A DNA stretch of 64,000 bases from Calonectria ilicicola (taxonomy: Eukaryota; Ascomycota; Sordariomycetes; Hypocreales; Nectriaceae): NCBI GenBank assembly GCA_020809705.1, contig CP085825.1:7626001-7690000 (forward strand), written 5' to 3'. Of this stretch, positions 21,348 to 34,655 are shown piece after piece. Made by a program: the position numbers and the translations under genes. Under the pieces are notes generated by a model, which searched no databases, had not been told where the DNA came from, and saw only the letters and a list, made by a program, of their open reading frames with translations. Within the stretch, counting starts at the first letter, position 1. Every line of letters begins with the position of its first letter.

Positions 21348-23045
21348 ATGACCTCACTTACGCTGCTCTCCGAGGAGGAGAAGACCAAAACCTCAATCAC
21401 CTTCAATTCGTCACACACTATTAGCGATATTAACCCATTAATTTACGGTGGCTTCACCGAGTAAGTTTCCCAGCTTTTTATCGGAGCTGTAGCTCATACT
21501 CTTAGACATATGGGCCGATGTATCTATGGTGGCCTTTATGAACCAGAAAATCCTCATGGGTTGTCAGATGGCAATGGCTTCCGGACAGATGTCATTTCCT
21601 ACTTTAAAGAATTACAGGTCCCTGTGGTTCGTTACCCAGGTGGCAACTTTTGCGCCACTTATCGCTGGCAGGATGGTATTGGGCCCAAGGAAAAGAGACC
21701 TGTCCGACCTGAGTTGGCTTGGGAGGGCATTGAGCCTAATACCTTTGGTACCGATGAGTTTATGGCTTGGTGCAAAGAGGTGAAAGCAGAGCCGTACCTT
21801 TGTTTAAATATGGGCACTGGCACGCTCGAAGACGCCCTCGCATGGCTTGAGTACTGTAATGGTGATAAGAACACTCATTATGCCAATCTCCGAAGGCAAA
21901 ATGGCCATGAGAAGCCCTATGGTGTTAAGTACTGGGCTCTTGGAAACGAAATGTGGGGGCCATGGTAAGTTGCATAACCGATAATCCATGTTACTTCTGT
22001 TAATTCAGGCTAGGCAAGTGGAACAGCACACCAAGGAGGATTATGCCAAGAAGGCCATTCAATGGGCTAGAGGTAAGCAATAGCCATCGGCTCCTCACTC
22101 CAACTTGATTTGCTAATAATAAACATAGCACTGAAACTTCTTGACCCTTCCATCACCCTGGTTCTTTGCGGCAAGGACGGTTGCTCGGACTGGGACCGCT
22201 ACATTTTGCAGCAATGCATCCGATCCATCGATATGCATTCTATTCATTACTATTCCATGGGTAAAGGTCACTACACAAACATATCTTCTGTTTACGGAGC
22301 TGAGCGCGCCATTCAGGTGTGCTCCTCCTTGATTGACTTGGCCCGGTGTGAATTTGACATGTCCGCCTTCCCAGACGTGGAACGCATCTGCACTAAACCA
22401 CAGAGCAAGAAGCGGCCAACCATCTGCTTTGATGAGTGGAATGTCTGGGACCCTGAGCGCGCGCCTGGCAACAAGGGCGCTGAGGAAAACTACACGCTAA
22501 GTGATGGCTTAGCAGTCGCTATCTGGCTCAACATTTTTATTCGCAACGCCAAGGAACTCGGCATGGCTACCATAGCCCAGAGCGTCAACGTCATTGCTCC
22601 GCTAATGACAACACCTCGAGGTATTTGGAAGCAGACGACTTACTTCCCTCTGCTATTATTCTCCAAGTACATGCGTGGCAAATCGGTGTCTGTGCACGTG
22701 AAGACACCAACGTATGATGGCAAGACATTCCCTGAGTGGATTCAAACTACAGTTGATATTCCAAAACTCGACGTCAGCGCTGCGATTGATGATGACGGAT
22801 GGATGAATGTCGCCGTCGTCAACTCGGATGAAACCGACAACTTTGCTACCGGTCTGGATGGCATTCCCAATGGAACACAGGTCCAAGTATTTTCGATGGG
22901 AGGGGAGAAATTCACAGCAACTGATGGAAACTCTGAGACAGAGGAGAAGATTAACATCACGGAGTCGACTTGGATTGCTTCAATAGAGAATTACACATTT
23001 GAGCGCCTCAGCTTTACCTTGTTAAGATGGAAGGCATCTGTTTAG
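21348..23045 (+). CDS. GH51 alpha-L-arabinofuranosidase, intracellular type
   Basis: Four exons (21348-21460, 21506-21964, 22014-22072, 22129-23045) encode 515 residues. The substrate-binding segment RYPGGNF, the acid/base Glu186 in ALGNEMWGPW and the nucleophile Glu313 in CFDEWNVWDP are all present, in the positions usual for family GH51. The enzyme releases terminal arabinofuranose from short arabino-oligosaccharides. There is no signal peptide, so it should act inside the cell on imported oligosaccharides. A C-terminal beta-sandwich (about 400-515) completes the fold. Length is normal for the intracellular fungal form. The 69-bp module upstream is the best candidate for its control region. 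Confidence 0.92.
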
Positions 23046-23240
23046 TTCTTGTCAAGTTGGCCAGTGCTATCTTGAAGAAATTAGATATAAATTATGCTTA
23101 GAAGTCTAGCTACGCAGCCTTTGAGCGACTTCAAAAGTCAACACTAAGCAAGGCTGCAAAGTATTATCATTATAGAATTTAGATTGACATTGATTCCTTC
23201 GGCGCGCTCACGACCTTTGACTTATTACCAAGCGAATCGT

Positions 23241-24590
23241 TCAAGTTCTCATGTGGCTGGTTTGAGTAAATGACTTCTTGACAGTGATATTCCATCCTTG
23301 TCCCGATCTGGACTCCGTGTCATTATCAGCAAGATTGACCTGGCTGCTGTTCAAATCATCTGCTCCGGCAAAGGATTCCGAGCCATCTGATCTATTGTCT
23401 CCCCTGTACTTCTGGCTTTCCACGTCATCTCCAGAATTGTCCTTGCCGTGGTTGATGACAGTCGTAATTCCCATATCTGGCTCATTGTCGTCCCGAAGTT
23501 CAAATGGGTCATTACGACTGCACACATTGCTGCTCTTTGGGTGAGTGCTTGTCGTTCTCTGCCATGTTCTGTTCGAGGAGCCGTATCTTTGTGTTGAAGT
23601 GACACCGAAGAAGTTGCGCAAAAGCGGTCTTAAAGTGGCAAGCCCCGAAGCCGTAATTCCTAGTCCAGTTTCAATAGTCGACCAGATGGCAACATCCGTA
23701 GTAGAATAAAGAAAATCTGTGAAATCTGTCAAAGTATGGAGGTAAGGTAGTCGGACAATCGTGGCACTCGAAGCACTTATCATCTGTCAGCTCGTGTTGC
23801 GGGGTATAAGTAAGAAGCGTGATGGAGGAGTAAATCATACATAGCACCAGCAGCTAGGACAATGATTACAGAAATTTTCATCCTCGAGTTCATTTGTAGA
23901 TTCCATACAAGAAACATCGGGAGGATACTGTATGTCCAGTCGGTAAAACAACTGATTATGGAATAAGTAATAAACGCCTTGGCAGTTATCTTTGGATTCC
24001 AACAACTCCCAGATGGTGGTGCTGTAGTATATTGGAGCCAGAATAAAGACGTCGGTCGGCATTGCAAGATGAATAGTAGGAAGAAGGCGAAACTGTAAAC
24101 TTCCGTGATCACAGTTACAACCCAGATGCAGATCTTGTGATATTTATGAACGCAGAGTCGCATTAAAAAAATGGCGATACTGGCTTTAAGTGCCATACCA
24201 CTTAACACATACCAAATTTCACAAGACCACCACGCCTATCAAGTCAGTGAACAGTGATCCAGAAAAATCCCATTTACACATCTCACCTTCATAGCCTTGG
24301 GAATATCCTCCGGGAGGATATTTTTGAAGTGTTTTCCAGTTCCATAGTGGGCGCCCACGAGTGCAAACGAGCAGTAGAGCGAAAAGAAAATCTTGGATTG
24401 GTTAATCCGATGGAAAATAAGGATTGGCTATGGGAATTACCTGGGCAATCACCGCAAGCCAATCATCCAGCGCAAACGCTTTGATGACCCAGCCTCGACA
24501 GTAGATTCGGAGAAAGGTTGCAAGCCACGATACTGCTAGAAATGCGCAATTGACGGCGGTGACTTGAGAACTGCGACTCTCGGCTGCCAT
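23241..24590 (-). CDS. Rhodopsin-domain integral membrane protein (fungal SAT4/PTH11-like family)
   Basis: Exons 24441-24590, 24287-24391, 23841-24235 and 23241-23775 encode 394 residues. Seven hydrophobic helices fit the fungal rhodopsin-like domain: the first ends in RIYCRGWVIKAFALDDWL, a hallmark of this family, followed by LVGAHYGTGKH, CEIWYVLSG and DWTYSILPMFLVW. The last intron resolves an apparent break, giving LAAGAIASSATIVRLPYL. The C-terminal tail (about 290-394) is polar and cytosolic, rich in Ser, Asp and Asn. There is no CFEM domain, so it is not a classic PTH11 receptor. Function in this family is largely unknown. Confidence 0.87.
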
Positions 24591-26794
24591 GAGGGAAGAA
24601 GAACGGTTCTGACAGGTGACGGTGAAAAGAACACTAAGGAGCAAATTTTGGCATCTTGTTATATTTAAGTGGATGGAGAAGATGAAGGAAAGTTTTGACT
24701 AAGCTTTTAGATTGGATTTCTTTGTGGATAAACCAATACAAAGTGAATAATCGATGATCGGTTACCGGTGCCGTTCAGTGGGCTACCGAGCATCATTGCC
24801 TTTAGCATCTTGGTAATGAGTCAGAAGCTCATCCCTAATTGGCCGACCACAAAAATGGAAACTAACAACATCTTCAGGCATTTTAACCTGGTGTACAAGG
24901 TTAAAGACACGCCACCACCCGCAAAAAGGTGGTGATTGGTCGTGAACGCGCCGGAGCGTCTTGCCCGGTCTTGTTGAACCCTAAGGCTCACAGGATCGTC
25001 CGGCTACCCTCTAATTCAAGGCCACGAAATTCCTATTTGCTTTCAAACCTTTGGCTTGAATAGTGCAAGATAGCTAGCTCCCAGAGGAGTCGGTTGATAA
25101 CATCGTGTCATAGTGTAGACAGGTCAAGCTAGCCAAGTTCCCAGACGTGTTAATTAAAGACACGCCATTTTGCACAGCGAAACATGGAATTTTTTCCAAG
25201 GCTAAGAAATCATGTATTTTCGGGGACACGGGCCATATTTGTACTTCCACGAATACCTATCAACGGCAAGGTTTAAACGAAAGCGTTAGGCAGAAGAGGG
25301 GCAATATGCGCCATGGCGTGTTGCCCTGCACTCAATCCTTGCATCAACATTCCAATAGAGATCGCGAGCCTAATGCATCTCAAATCGAATAGTCTAGCCA
25401 TGGTGTGGATCTCTAGCTTCGCGCATGAGCCCGCCATGTCCTCACACCAACTGCATCTGGCCAAGAGTCTAACTTTCAATATGTAGTTTGGTATTACAGT
25501 TGAACTCATATTCCGCGTTGGCAGCCGACACGTGATTGTGAAATATGGGGCTGTTGTCTCAGTTGAGATGAGATGTTTGGTTTTCAGATGATGGCTAATG
25601 AATCCCATCTCGGGCTGAGAAACTGGACTTTTAACCTGACTATAATAATTACCAACTTCATCAAAGAAATGAAGGTTGAATGCATTGAGTTTTTAGAAAT
25701 TATCGCAATTTCATAGAGCGAGTACAGGTCGAAAATCGCATCACTTTCTGATTCTTTGTGATAGGTCCAAACTCCTGTGGGAGGTTCGTCCAACTAGTTT
25801 ACTCAGGCACCATCAATTGCAAGAGATAGCCCGCTTGCAATCAGCCTTGCAACTGCAGCATAGGCAAAGAGAAGTTCTCACTTACATACCCGTATGCCCG
25901 TAGCAGCAGAATGGCCAAAGCATGACGGCTCCCCTCTTATTAGGTCCAAACTCTCTCGTAATCTTCAAACCCGGATTTTCCTCTTTTATGTCTGCCTCTT
26001 CCTCTTCTTCTTCTCTTTCATATGTATTCTCTTGTATCTCGCGAAGAAACTCGCCCGAAACGTCCTTCAGTGTGTCTCGATCTGGGCTGAGGTAGGACTG
26101 GTTCGATGGGTGCTATGATACTGGCACATGCTTCAGTGCCTCTCGGGATGCCGCCCGGTCAGTTTATCTTCACCGCTTGATCTGATAGACTAACCACACC
26201 GTGATAGATGAAACACGTGATGCTCTGTAGCCGAAATTCGTAGTGTAGAAAATGATCGCACTGGTCTATTGCACGCCTACTCTTTCCTTATTGTTTTGCT
26301 CGGGACCCAAATCAACAATAATAGGATCTTTTCCCTCTTGATCCCGGTTAAAAATCGGACCATAATAATCCATCTACGCGTAACACATATCTCAGCACCC
26401 CTTTGATTTGCACCTCAGAGCGCCTAAGATGCATATCTGCCAATGACTAGTACCTACTGCCCATACGACTTACTAGAGCGAGACGTATTTAAATGTAATT
26501 AAAAATAACCTAACAATAAAGTTCCCGATATACTGCATATATCTATTATGATACAGTATCCCATTAGTAATAGTCACGCCAACGCCAGTTGCTAGTACCT
26601 TGCGCCTTGGATTCCGACCTTGTTGAGCTCCTGTTCTCACCAACGACGCTTTCAAAACGACTTGAAAATAAGCTATAATGTATACATACTTTTAAATCTT
26701 ACAATATGATAATTATAATACTTATTAAACTTTATAAAAGAACACTTTAAAGCTTATTCTAATATAATATAATAAAATAACATGTTTCTAGAGG
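24591..26794. other. Intergenic, 2.2 kb, nothing recognised
   Basis: Open frames here are short and lack family motifs. The last 100 bp before the PNP-NACHT gene stop codon are AT-rich. No terminal repeats or target duplications were found. Confidence 0.45.
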
Positions 26795-29700
26795 TTAAAA
26801 ATTGAAATATCCTCTCGATTCTAATAAGTCTACCAGACCGAACTCACCAGCCCAGGCTATTGCTTGAGAGACAACAGTATTGACATCCATACCCGCTGGT
26901 AATAGCAATTCGACAACCTCCAAATGCCCCATCTCGGCTGCTATCTGCAATGCGATTGGGTAGCCAATGTTAGTGAGAACGTCATCGGCTCCAGTTGTTA
27001 ATAAGGCCTTAATTGCCTTTATATGGCCTCCCACCGCCGCTATGTGAAGCGCGGTCCATCCATACACATCTTTGATATTAGGGTCGGCCCCAAGTCCTAC
27101 TTCAAGTTCTATGATAGCACTGTGTCCATTTTTGGCTGCATACCACAGTGGCGTACGACTGGAAGCATCCTTCAGATCTGGATCGCCTCCAAGTCTAATG
27201 AGTGTTTCTGTTGCCTCGCTTAGCCCAAAAAAGCTTGATAGATGCAGCCCTGTCATTGGAGTTGTATCGAATCCCCCAAATGAGGGGTACCACTGGTATG
27301 TTTGGATTCTAGTTTTTGGAACAGTCTTTAGCACTTGACATGCTGCTTGAACTTTGAGTTTGTTTGTAAGAAAGTCGATTATTTCTTGGCTTGGTGTCTC
27401 GCCCTTAACGACATGGTAGCCCCAATTTTGCGCAGCGTATTTGTAAAACGGATTCAACCGTAATCGTTCCTCAAGTTCATCCCTGGTATCACATTGGCCA
27501 TTTTCAAAGTTGAAAAATGAAAGGTATGTAATGCAAGCTGCTGTGATTTCAGATTCAGGATCTGGAAACCATTTTTTCTGCGTGTGCATCAGATATTCTT
27601 GCGTTGTGTAATGAACCAGTCGGATAACATCACTCTCTTTGTCAAGTGTTACTAGCCCGGCACATACAGAGACTACATCTCCAATTTCTGGCAGGTCTCC
27701 TTCACTGAGCTCGGACTTTCCTATCTTTATTGCGAGGGCATATTGAAGTTCTACTGTCGTTAATTGCCTCTTCGCGCATTTAATCCACATTAAAGCCTTT
27801 GTTGCGAGCGTTTTCATCCCTAGCATCTGCCCATTAATCCGTTGCATTACGTCCCCGTATGCATGAGATAGAATTTGTTCTTTGTGATCCTTGCTGGATT
27901 TTCCATCTCGTTTTTGGAAGCCTTTTATGCAATCTCGAACATCGTTGAGCGTAAACTTGTCAGCAAGCATTCCAAGATAGAGTTCTGCTAAAAGAAACCT
28001 AGCTACCATCAGCACTTAGTTCGAATCCATGACTTAATTTGATCAAACTATACATTCCATCAACAGCTTCCGAAATGTTAGTTTTAATTTCTTGCTGCAA
28101 CTGCGTGTCCTTTTGAATAAGAGACGGTGGAAGTTGACCTATATGTGCTTCCAAGTATCTCATGACATCTTCAGAGCTCGCTCGAATCTCAAGTGATAGG
28201 CTCCCTTCAAACTGTTTCGTGATTTCTGAGATGAACCTTGACGTTGCAAAAAAATTGACATCATACTTTTTCTGGAGATTGAACATCTCCAAAAGAAGTC
28301 GTCTGCCAGACCCATCAGATGATCGGCACTCATCAAGAGCGTCGATGACTATGAAGATCATTGAGTACATCTCTACGACTTTCCCAATCGTCTGGAGAAG
28401 TTCTTCAAGCGATGGTCTTGTCTTTCTGGCCCTGTGTTGGTTATAAAGGTCCTTAACGATAAGAGGTAAAGAGGAACGGCATTGGGCCAACTGCTTCAAA
28501 ATGCTTGCCAATAAATCGCCCACTTTCTGATTCTCCTGTCGCTGATAGTTGCAATATATATAAGCAATACCGATCTCGGTGTTGTCTCCATACCTCGAAT
28601 TGAGAAAGTCAACTACAATGGAGGATAGAATGGTCTTTCCAGCCCCGGGCATACCAGGACAAAACAGTGTCTGCTTCTTTGTATCAAACCACTGCAGGAA
28701 TTCGGTGGATTCAAGTAGCCAATTCCCCGTCTCTGGCTGACGTCTGCTGAAGTAGTCGCTTTGCTGTGGGCCATAGTCAATAGCGGTGAGCCAATTGAGA
28801 ACCTCAAGGTCCTCCTTGCTGTCCAATTTGGCTTGGGTATTTGCAGTGGTCTTTCGAATTGCAGAGAGATCGTCAAGAACTTTTTTCAATATTAGCATCT
28901 GATCTGACTTGACTTTGAGTAACTAACCCTGGTTAATTATCTCTCGGACTGGTTGCTCCCCGTTGACATCGCTCGGTTGGACATGCTGAAGAAGTTCCTT
29001 AGCAAAGGCTGCAGCTATAGCCGCACAATACTCCTGCCATTCTTTGTTCTTCTGCGAATCCGCGTAGTCGCAAATTCCCCTAATAACAAGACAGGGAAAG
29101 TTGTTCATCAATCCAGCTGCCTCCATTTCGACGCATAACACATTCCCTCCATAACGCTGGTCCAGTATATCACGGAATTCGGCGTCCTTTATCACTTGGT
29201 TCCCTGATGCAATCAGTCCGTAATGCACACGTACTTCGTCTGGGCTGCCCAATGCATTGGCTGAAGTTATTTTGGGACTTTCCTCAGTTGCAGGGTTCAT
29301 CCCATGGATTGCTCGACCTCCCAGAAGAAATTGAAGAACAGACAGTATAATTTCCCAAAGCACTGCCAACATAGCTTTCTGATCTTTGTCATTGCCATTC
29401 AAAGCATCCATGGTAGATGACGGGTCTATCCGAGACTCGGACCAAACGTACTTTGGCGCTAGTTTAGGCCATTTCTCTTCCATATCTGAAAGATAGTTGG
29501 GTATTCTAGAACCCTTCAACTCATTCTCTGTCTTCAGCTTCGCTAAAGCAGTGCGAAGAGAAATAGGTGGGCTATTCAGCGATCCCTTCTGCTCAAATTT
29601 GCCCCCTTCCTTTGCTTTCCCTAAATCCCATTGTACTACTCCACCATATTGTGCTGTGGGAGTGCTAACAACAATATCACCAAGTCTAACCTTGGGCGGA

Positions 29701-30005
29701 ATACCTCCGCCAATACCAACCATCAGCCCAAATCTGATGGACGGGAAAGTGGAAATCAGCCAGGTAGCAATAGTTGCTGCCGAGTTGGTACCGATTTCGC
29801 CGTCAGGTAGACAGGCTATAGCAATATTATGCTTGCCAATAGTCCCCAAGGTATACGTGTTGGGGTCATTCGGTGGCTTTGGGAGATCGAGATGAATATG
29901 ATCGAGCATAGCCGTTGCGGCGGTCAGTTCTTTCGATAAGGCACATACCCAGCCTACAGTGTAGTCACTGTGGGTTCTAATCAAAACCTCTCTCTTTTCA
30001 GACAT
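26795..30005 (-). CDS. PNP-NACHT-ankyrin receptor (fungal NLR)
   Basis: Exons 28928-30005, 28054-28879 and 26795-27998 encode 1035 residues. Residues 12-345 form a nucleoside-phosphorylase-like domain (YTVGWVCAL at the start, then [18 protein letters not shown] and CVEMEAAGL). A NACHT domain follows with Walker A GMPGAGKT (435-442) and Walker [11 protein letters not shown]. From about 870 there are four to five ankyrin repeats ([26 protein letters not shown]). Intron 1 (48 bp, GTTAGT, branch GCTAAT, acceptor AAAG) removes an apparent in-frame stop. Intron 2 (55 bp) gives [25 protein letters not shown] is a known fungal NLR layout linked to recognition and cell death. All three parts look intact. 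Confidence 0.9.
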
Positions 30006-31634
30006 GATGAGAAAAGGCTTAGTTTTTCGGGAAGATATTGAGCATTGAAGAAACCATCAGGGACTTTTTTCTCTCTGGATGTCGGGGCGCAGAGATCTCA
30101 TCCTGTTGAGGGGATGGGTCTGACAACTCAGGCGAGCTAATGGGGAGGCCAGCCTCAAACGCACGCGCCTCAGGCAGCAATGCAGTGCGTAGCCTTGTCG
30201 CACACAAAGGCTCCAGTGGCGTGAAAATCCCTCTACGGAACTGGTAAAGGGACACTATAGAGTAGTTGTGTAGCTTGAATGATATGCTTTGTCATATTGT
30301 AGTGTCTGTATGAATAACCCTGGTAAACGGCATCCAAGACGAGGTGCACGCTTGAAAACTGACAATTTTGTGGTTAGTATCAATCAGCCCGTGGCAAACC
30401 ATTGGCCAAAATGAAGAGAGAAAAAAAAAAGAAAAAAAAAAAGAAACCAAAGGCATTGAACATATGTGTATCAGTGCTCAGAGGAGTTGCCAATCGCCGC
30501 AATACGTCACGTTGGCGTTCAGGGTAGGCAATGCGAAAACTCCCTTGTTGGGCCTAAAATTGCAGTGAAAAAAAAAAATAATCATCTCATAGGGGTAAGT
30601 TAGCCCCATCCTTCAATGCATCTTTTACCATTGTTGTTCGCGCCTTTGAAAGGCGAAGTCTATGTGGAAAGTTTTTCTTTTTTGAACCACTTTCAGGAAT
30701 CCTTAGCGTATAATATCTCTTGATGTTTGCGCGAGGACCCAATCCTTGTTGACAACGTCCTGAACGACTTCACTTGGCAGGCTACACGCGAATCTTCAGT
30801 CATTCAAGTAGTGGGATTCTTTAAAAAAACAGCCAATTTAAAGTCCCACAATGTTTTCAGGTGCCGTGGTGGTTTTGAAAATGGGTTGAGTATGGTTCGC
30901 ATTATTATCTTCTCCATGTAGCATTGTTCATGTCGCAACGTGTCTTGTGCTAGGGATATCTGGATTAGCACAATACACAGATCCTACCTAATCTTGCTTC
31001 AAGAGGCTGGCCAGTCGATTCCCTGTTGCTACGCTTGGCAGCACCTGATCGCTTATTCCCGTTCTTAAATTGCGACCACACAACCTGCCTAGCCGGTATT
31101 CCCCATGCGCTCAGTCAGTAATGCATCGATATCTTGGCCAAAGGAAATATGAAGAACAAGCTAGAAGCAAACCAGGCGCTCAATTATGTATCGGTCCTTA
31201 CCTTTTCGGAAATAACCGACCGTAATTTCGCCAGCCGTCGGCCCTCAAATGGCATTTTCACGTCGCTGGTGGCCAGAGCGCTGCTTCACCGTTAATCGCG
31301 ATTCACGAGCGGGCCCTAGCCCTGAGTGAGCTTGCTGATTGGATACTTTGCGATGCCCAACACGTGCTGTACGCTGATGCCCTGGCTGTGGCCTAATGCT
31401 CTCTCCACTCCCCTGAGTACCCCCTGTAAACGAAGCTAACACCACCTGGTTCGATGCGATGGCTGCCTACAGCGCGACCATGGTTATGGATGGCTTTGAA
31501 TCAATTAATCCAAGTTATAAATTGACAACATGACACCCAAAATGGTCAATTCTCTAAACCAATCAGTCTCTTCATCACCATTCTAAACTTCGCAGCGACA
31601 AATAATTTGAGAGACGTTTCCCACACTTGCAGCC
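30006..31634. other. Intergenic with poly-A/G tract
   Basis: About 1.6 kb between two divergent genes. An A-rich tract with single G interruptions lies at 30419-30445. No gene or terminal repeat is seen. CCGGTATTCCCC near 31096 resembles half of the 14-mer motif. Confidence 0.45.
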
Positions 31635-33982
31635 ATGATTAGCCTTCACAACATCCAGGATGGAGAAGTAGTGCACCAGCGCTGCATTCTGATCACTGGT
31701 CAATGCGAAGACAAGACCAAGTCCGACGCCGACTTTATTGAGATTGAAACCAAGGGCCAAGGCGAAAATATCGACTTTCCCACACAGCGTTGGCCACTAT
31801 GCCAAGGTTGGTTCAAGGCGCTGGTCATTCTTAATCCTGGCGACAATGTTATCGTCGTGTCTGTCCCATCTAAGGACACTACAGACTCCATTGAGGTAAC
31901 TTATCATTCGCAATTTTACGCTCATCACTTCTCACACTATTTAGATACACCTTCAATACATTCCACTACTCCAGACACCACCACTGCATTTAGCCATCAT
32001 GGTCGCCAAGGACTCACCACTTCTTGTTGACTGCCCTCCTCGCAAGTTTGGTGCTATCTCTGGTGCGCATTCAAGTCTGGATTCTTCCATTGCAAAATTC
32101 CGCTTGTCAGCATATATGTGGCAGGCTTTGACAGCAGAGGAACTGCGCGCAAGCGGCCTCGGGCGGCGATCGTTTCGCTTGGAGGAAGAGTGGGCTGCTG
32201 ATACGCTAAGCCAAGCGTTTGCCCGCGACACTGCGGTGCGATCAACAGCAAAGGTTCATCTCATCCGCACAGACAAGACAGTCGCTGAACTCAGAGATGT
32301 TCAAATCGCCCAGCAAAACTCCTCTGGATCAAGACGTGATGAGCTGCACGACATCTTTACCAAGGCACTTCGCGCCCATGGAGGCCCATTTACATCAGAG
32401 GCCAAGCCAGTTGTCGCGGGCCTGATTTTGGACTCCATGTATGATTCCGAAAAGAATCTGATCCTCGCCCATGCTGCCCTTGGCGCACACAACCCGAATG
32501 GCCTGTCGCTCGGCATTTTTGGCAGCCACTTGACCTATTCCTGGCCACGATTTCTGGAAGAAGTTCCCGACTGTCTGCTTGACCTGGCACCGCCTGGCGA
32601 CCAAGTTGGAAATGACAATGGGGAATGTGTGTCCATGTGGGAGGCTTGTGCAGTTGGTCAAGGGGCCTTCCTTCACGAGGTTGGCCATGCCTTTTCAGCA
32701 CCGCACTCATCCGGCATCATGATGAGAGGATACTCGAAGGACTGGCCAAAATGCTTCCTTTCCAAAACCTCCGACAGCATTCACGCCGGAACAAAAGGCA
32801 TCGAACCAGTAACACCCGATACTCCCAATGACTGTCATTGGGATCTTCGAGACATGCTTCGTTTTTCAATGCTTCCGCATTTCCGACAGCCTTCGGATAA
32901 GAAGCTCAGTACAACACCTCCATCATTCGATATTGAAGATCACGATGACACCAGTTCCACACTGGTGATCACTTGTGAGGCAGGAATCGCACAAATTCTT
33001 TTTGATGGAAAGGCTGAACCAACACCATCTGTGGCCAGCCCTCAAACTCAAATCAAGTATACGCTTGAGTCACTCGAGGAGCGCTTTGAGCTGAATGACA
33101 GCTTTGACATGGAAGTGATTGCGATGAACGGAAAACATCTTGTGCGAAATGTGGCCAAGCTATTCTCCAACCGATCCTACGTCCGTGTCCCTGGCAGCAC
33201 CATGCGACTCCAGAAAAAGAGCATCGGAAGCGAAAATGTTCAGTCCTCACACTGGTCTTGGGGTGTTTTGTTCAAGAAGCGCAACCGCAATGGAGATCTT
33301 GTTTCGGTGTCCAAGCTTGATCTCAGAGTAGGCTGTGTACTTGACGGTGTCATCGTTTACTATAAGGATGGCTCGGCAGTCCCCTGTGCCCCAAGGGGGC
33401 CACGCGGGAAAGATGTGAACATGGGAGGACATCAAAGCAGAAAGATTGCCATCCCCAAGGGTGTCGATGTCACCAAAGTTGCACTCGCCAGACGTCATAA
33501 TGAGCTAGTTGGTATTAGAGTCTGGCTCTCCAACGGAAAAGCCATGGGTGCTTTGAACAAGGATGGCAGCGACTCCGTGGAAGTGCTGGGTAAGTTATCC
33601 TCAAACCTCTTTTTTGCTGTCTAATACTAATACGATTATACGATAGCCCCCGATGGAAACCAGAAAGTGATTGGCTTCTTCGGAGCCAGCGAAATGGATG
33701 GCTTCCAGTCCATCTCTGAGTTTGGAATCGTCACGGCTCCAAAAGACCAGGAGATTCCAGATTCCGTGTATGATATATCCGAGCTTCAGAACGACCGCAC
33801 CGGGGGAGCCAGGCCTTCCAAGCGCCGCAAGCTGGTATGTTATCAACATCTTTACTCTCAGGCCGTATTTGCTAACCAGTACTCTGGAATAGGATGAGTC
33901 AAGCACTGAAGACGAGGGCTGCGACACTTCTGAGGACAGTGACGGAGGGTATGATAACGATTCAGATGTTGATTTTGAGTAA
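31635..33982 (+). CDS. Putative zinc metallopeptidase, YIL108W-like, with jacalin-like C-terminal domain
   Basis: Exons 31635-31895, 31945-33589, 33647-33834 and 33893-33982 encode 727 residues. The zinc site is HEVGHAFSAPH (His331, Glu332, His335, His341), the extended HExxHxxxxxH form. The surrounding sequence (FGSHLTYSWPRFLEEV, GNDNGECVSMWEACAVGQ) belongs to the fungal Metallopep family that includes yeast YIL108W. Residues about 520-690 look like a jacalin-type lectin domain. The C-terminus is a bipartite basic stretch (PSKRRKL) and an acidic tail, which could direct it to the nucleus. Intron 1 joins DSIE to IHLQYIPLLQTPPLHLAIM. No signal peptide, so probably cytosolic or nuclear. Substrate unknown. 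Confidence 0.88.
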
Positions 33983-34655
33983 TTTTATGCTCTTGTTAAT
34001 TATTCAGTCATCCATGGGCCTCATACTGTATGGCTGTTTACTGTGATCATGGTGCCTCACTTTTACAACGTGATTTGAAGAGGAAGGGATTATCACTACA
34101 ATTATTCTTTTACATATTGTTCTTCAATTTCTCCTTTTTTTCGTTTCTTTAATAGCACGTTGCACTACCTTCTTTATAAATGCACAAAATGTTCTGCCAC
34201 AATCCATCCCAGGTTTCTGATCATGGAATTAGATGTCCTTCTCCATAAAGCCACACAATATTCATTCAAAATGCCCAGAAATTAACACATCATTTCTTAC
34301 AATTCTCCATTAAATTGATTTTTGCATAAGACATTGGATTTTAATTTTGCAGTAGCAATGTCTCGGCCATGCCACCATAACATAATTACATCACTGATAT
34401 CGAACTGTCTCACTTATCACACGGCAGGCTTTGAGACATAATGAAGCGGAACGTGTTCGCCGCAAACCCAACAGAGCGTCCCCCTTTCAGACACATTTTA
34501 GTGAGAAGAAAAAAAACAGATATTACTCTAAGACACCGGCAAAAATCTTTTTATCCCTCGATTGCAATACCAGATTCCAACGCCAGATTGTTAAAGGTCT
34601 GCAAACGCCCACACTCATTCAATGTCATAAGTGACATATTTTTGATCCTTTCAAG
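33983..34655. other. Intergenic, nothing recognised
   Basis: About 0.7 kb of AT-leaning spacer between the metallopeptidase gene and the Cys-rich protein gene. No coding frame stands out. Confidence 0.45.

Noticed and set aside
25273..25608. A 111-codon minus-strand frame in the 2.2-kb spacer
   Set aside because: Composition and lack of motif, promoter or splice signals give no support for a gene.
28923..28925. In-frame stop between the PNP and NACHT parts
   Set aside because: A 48-bp intron (28880-28927) with GTTAGT donor, GCTAAT branch and AAAG acceptor removes it and joins REIINQ to [12 protein letters not shown] in frame, so the gene is intact.
30019..30255. A 78-codon frame just upstream of the PNP-NACHT gene
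   Set aside because: No similarity to the N-terminus of such receptors and no splice donor that would join it; at most a leader reading frame.
32301..33498. Minus-strand open frames across the metallopeptidase
   Set aside because: Antisense shadows of the GC-rich coding exon.
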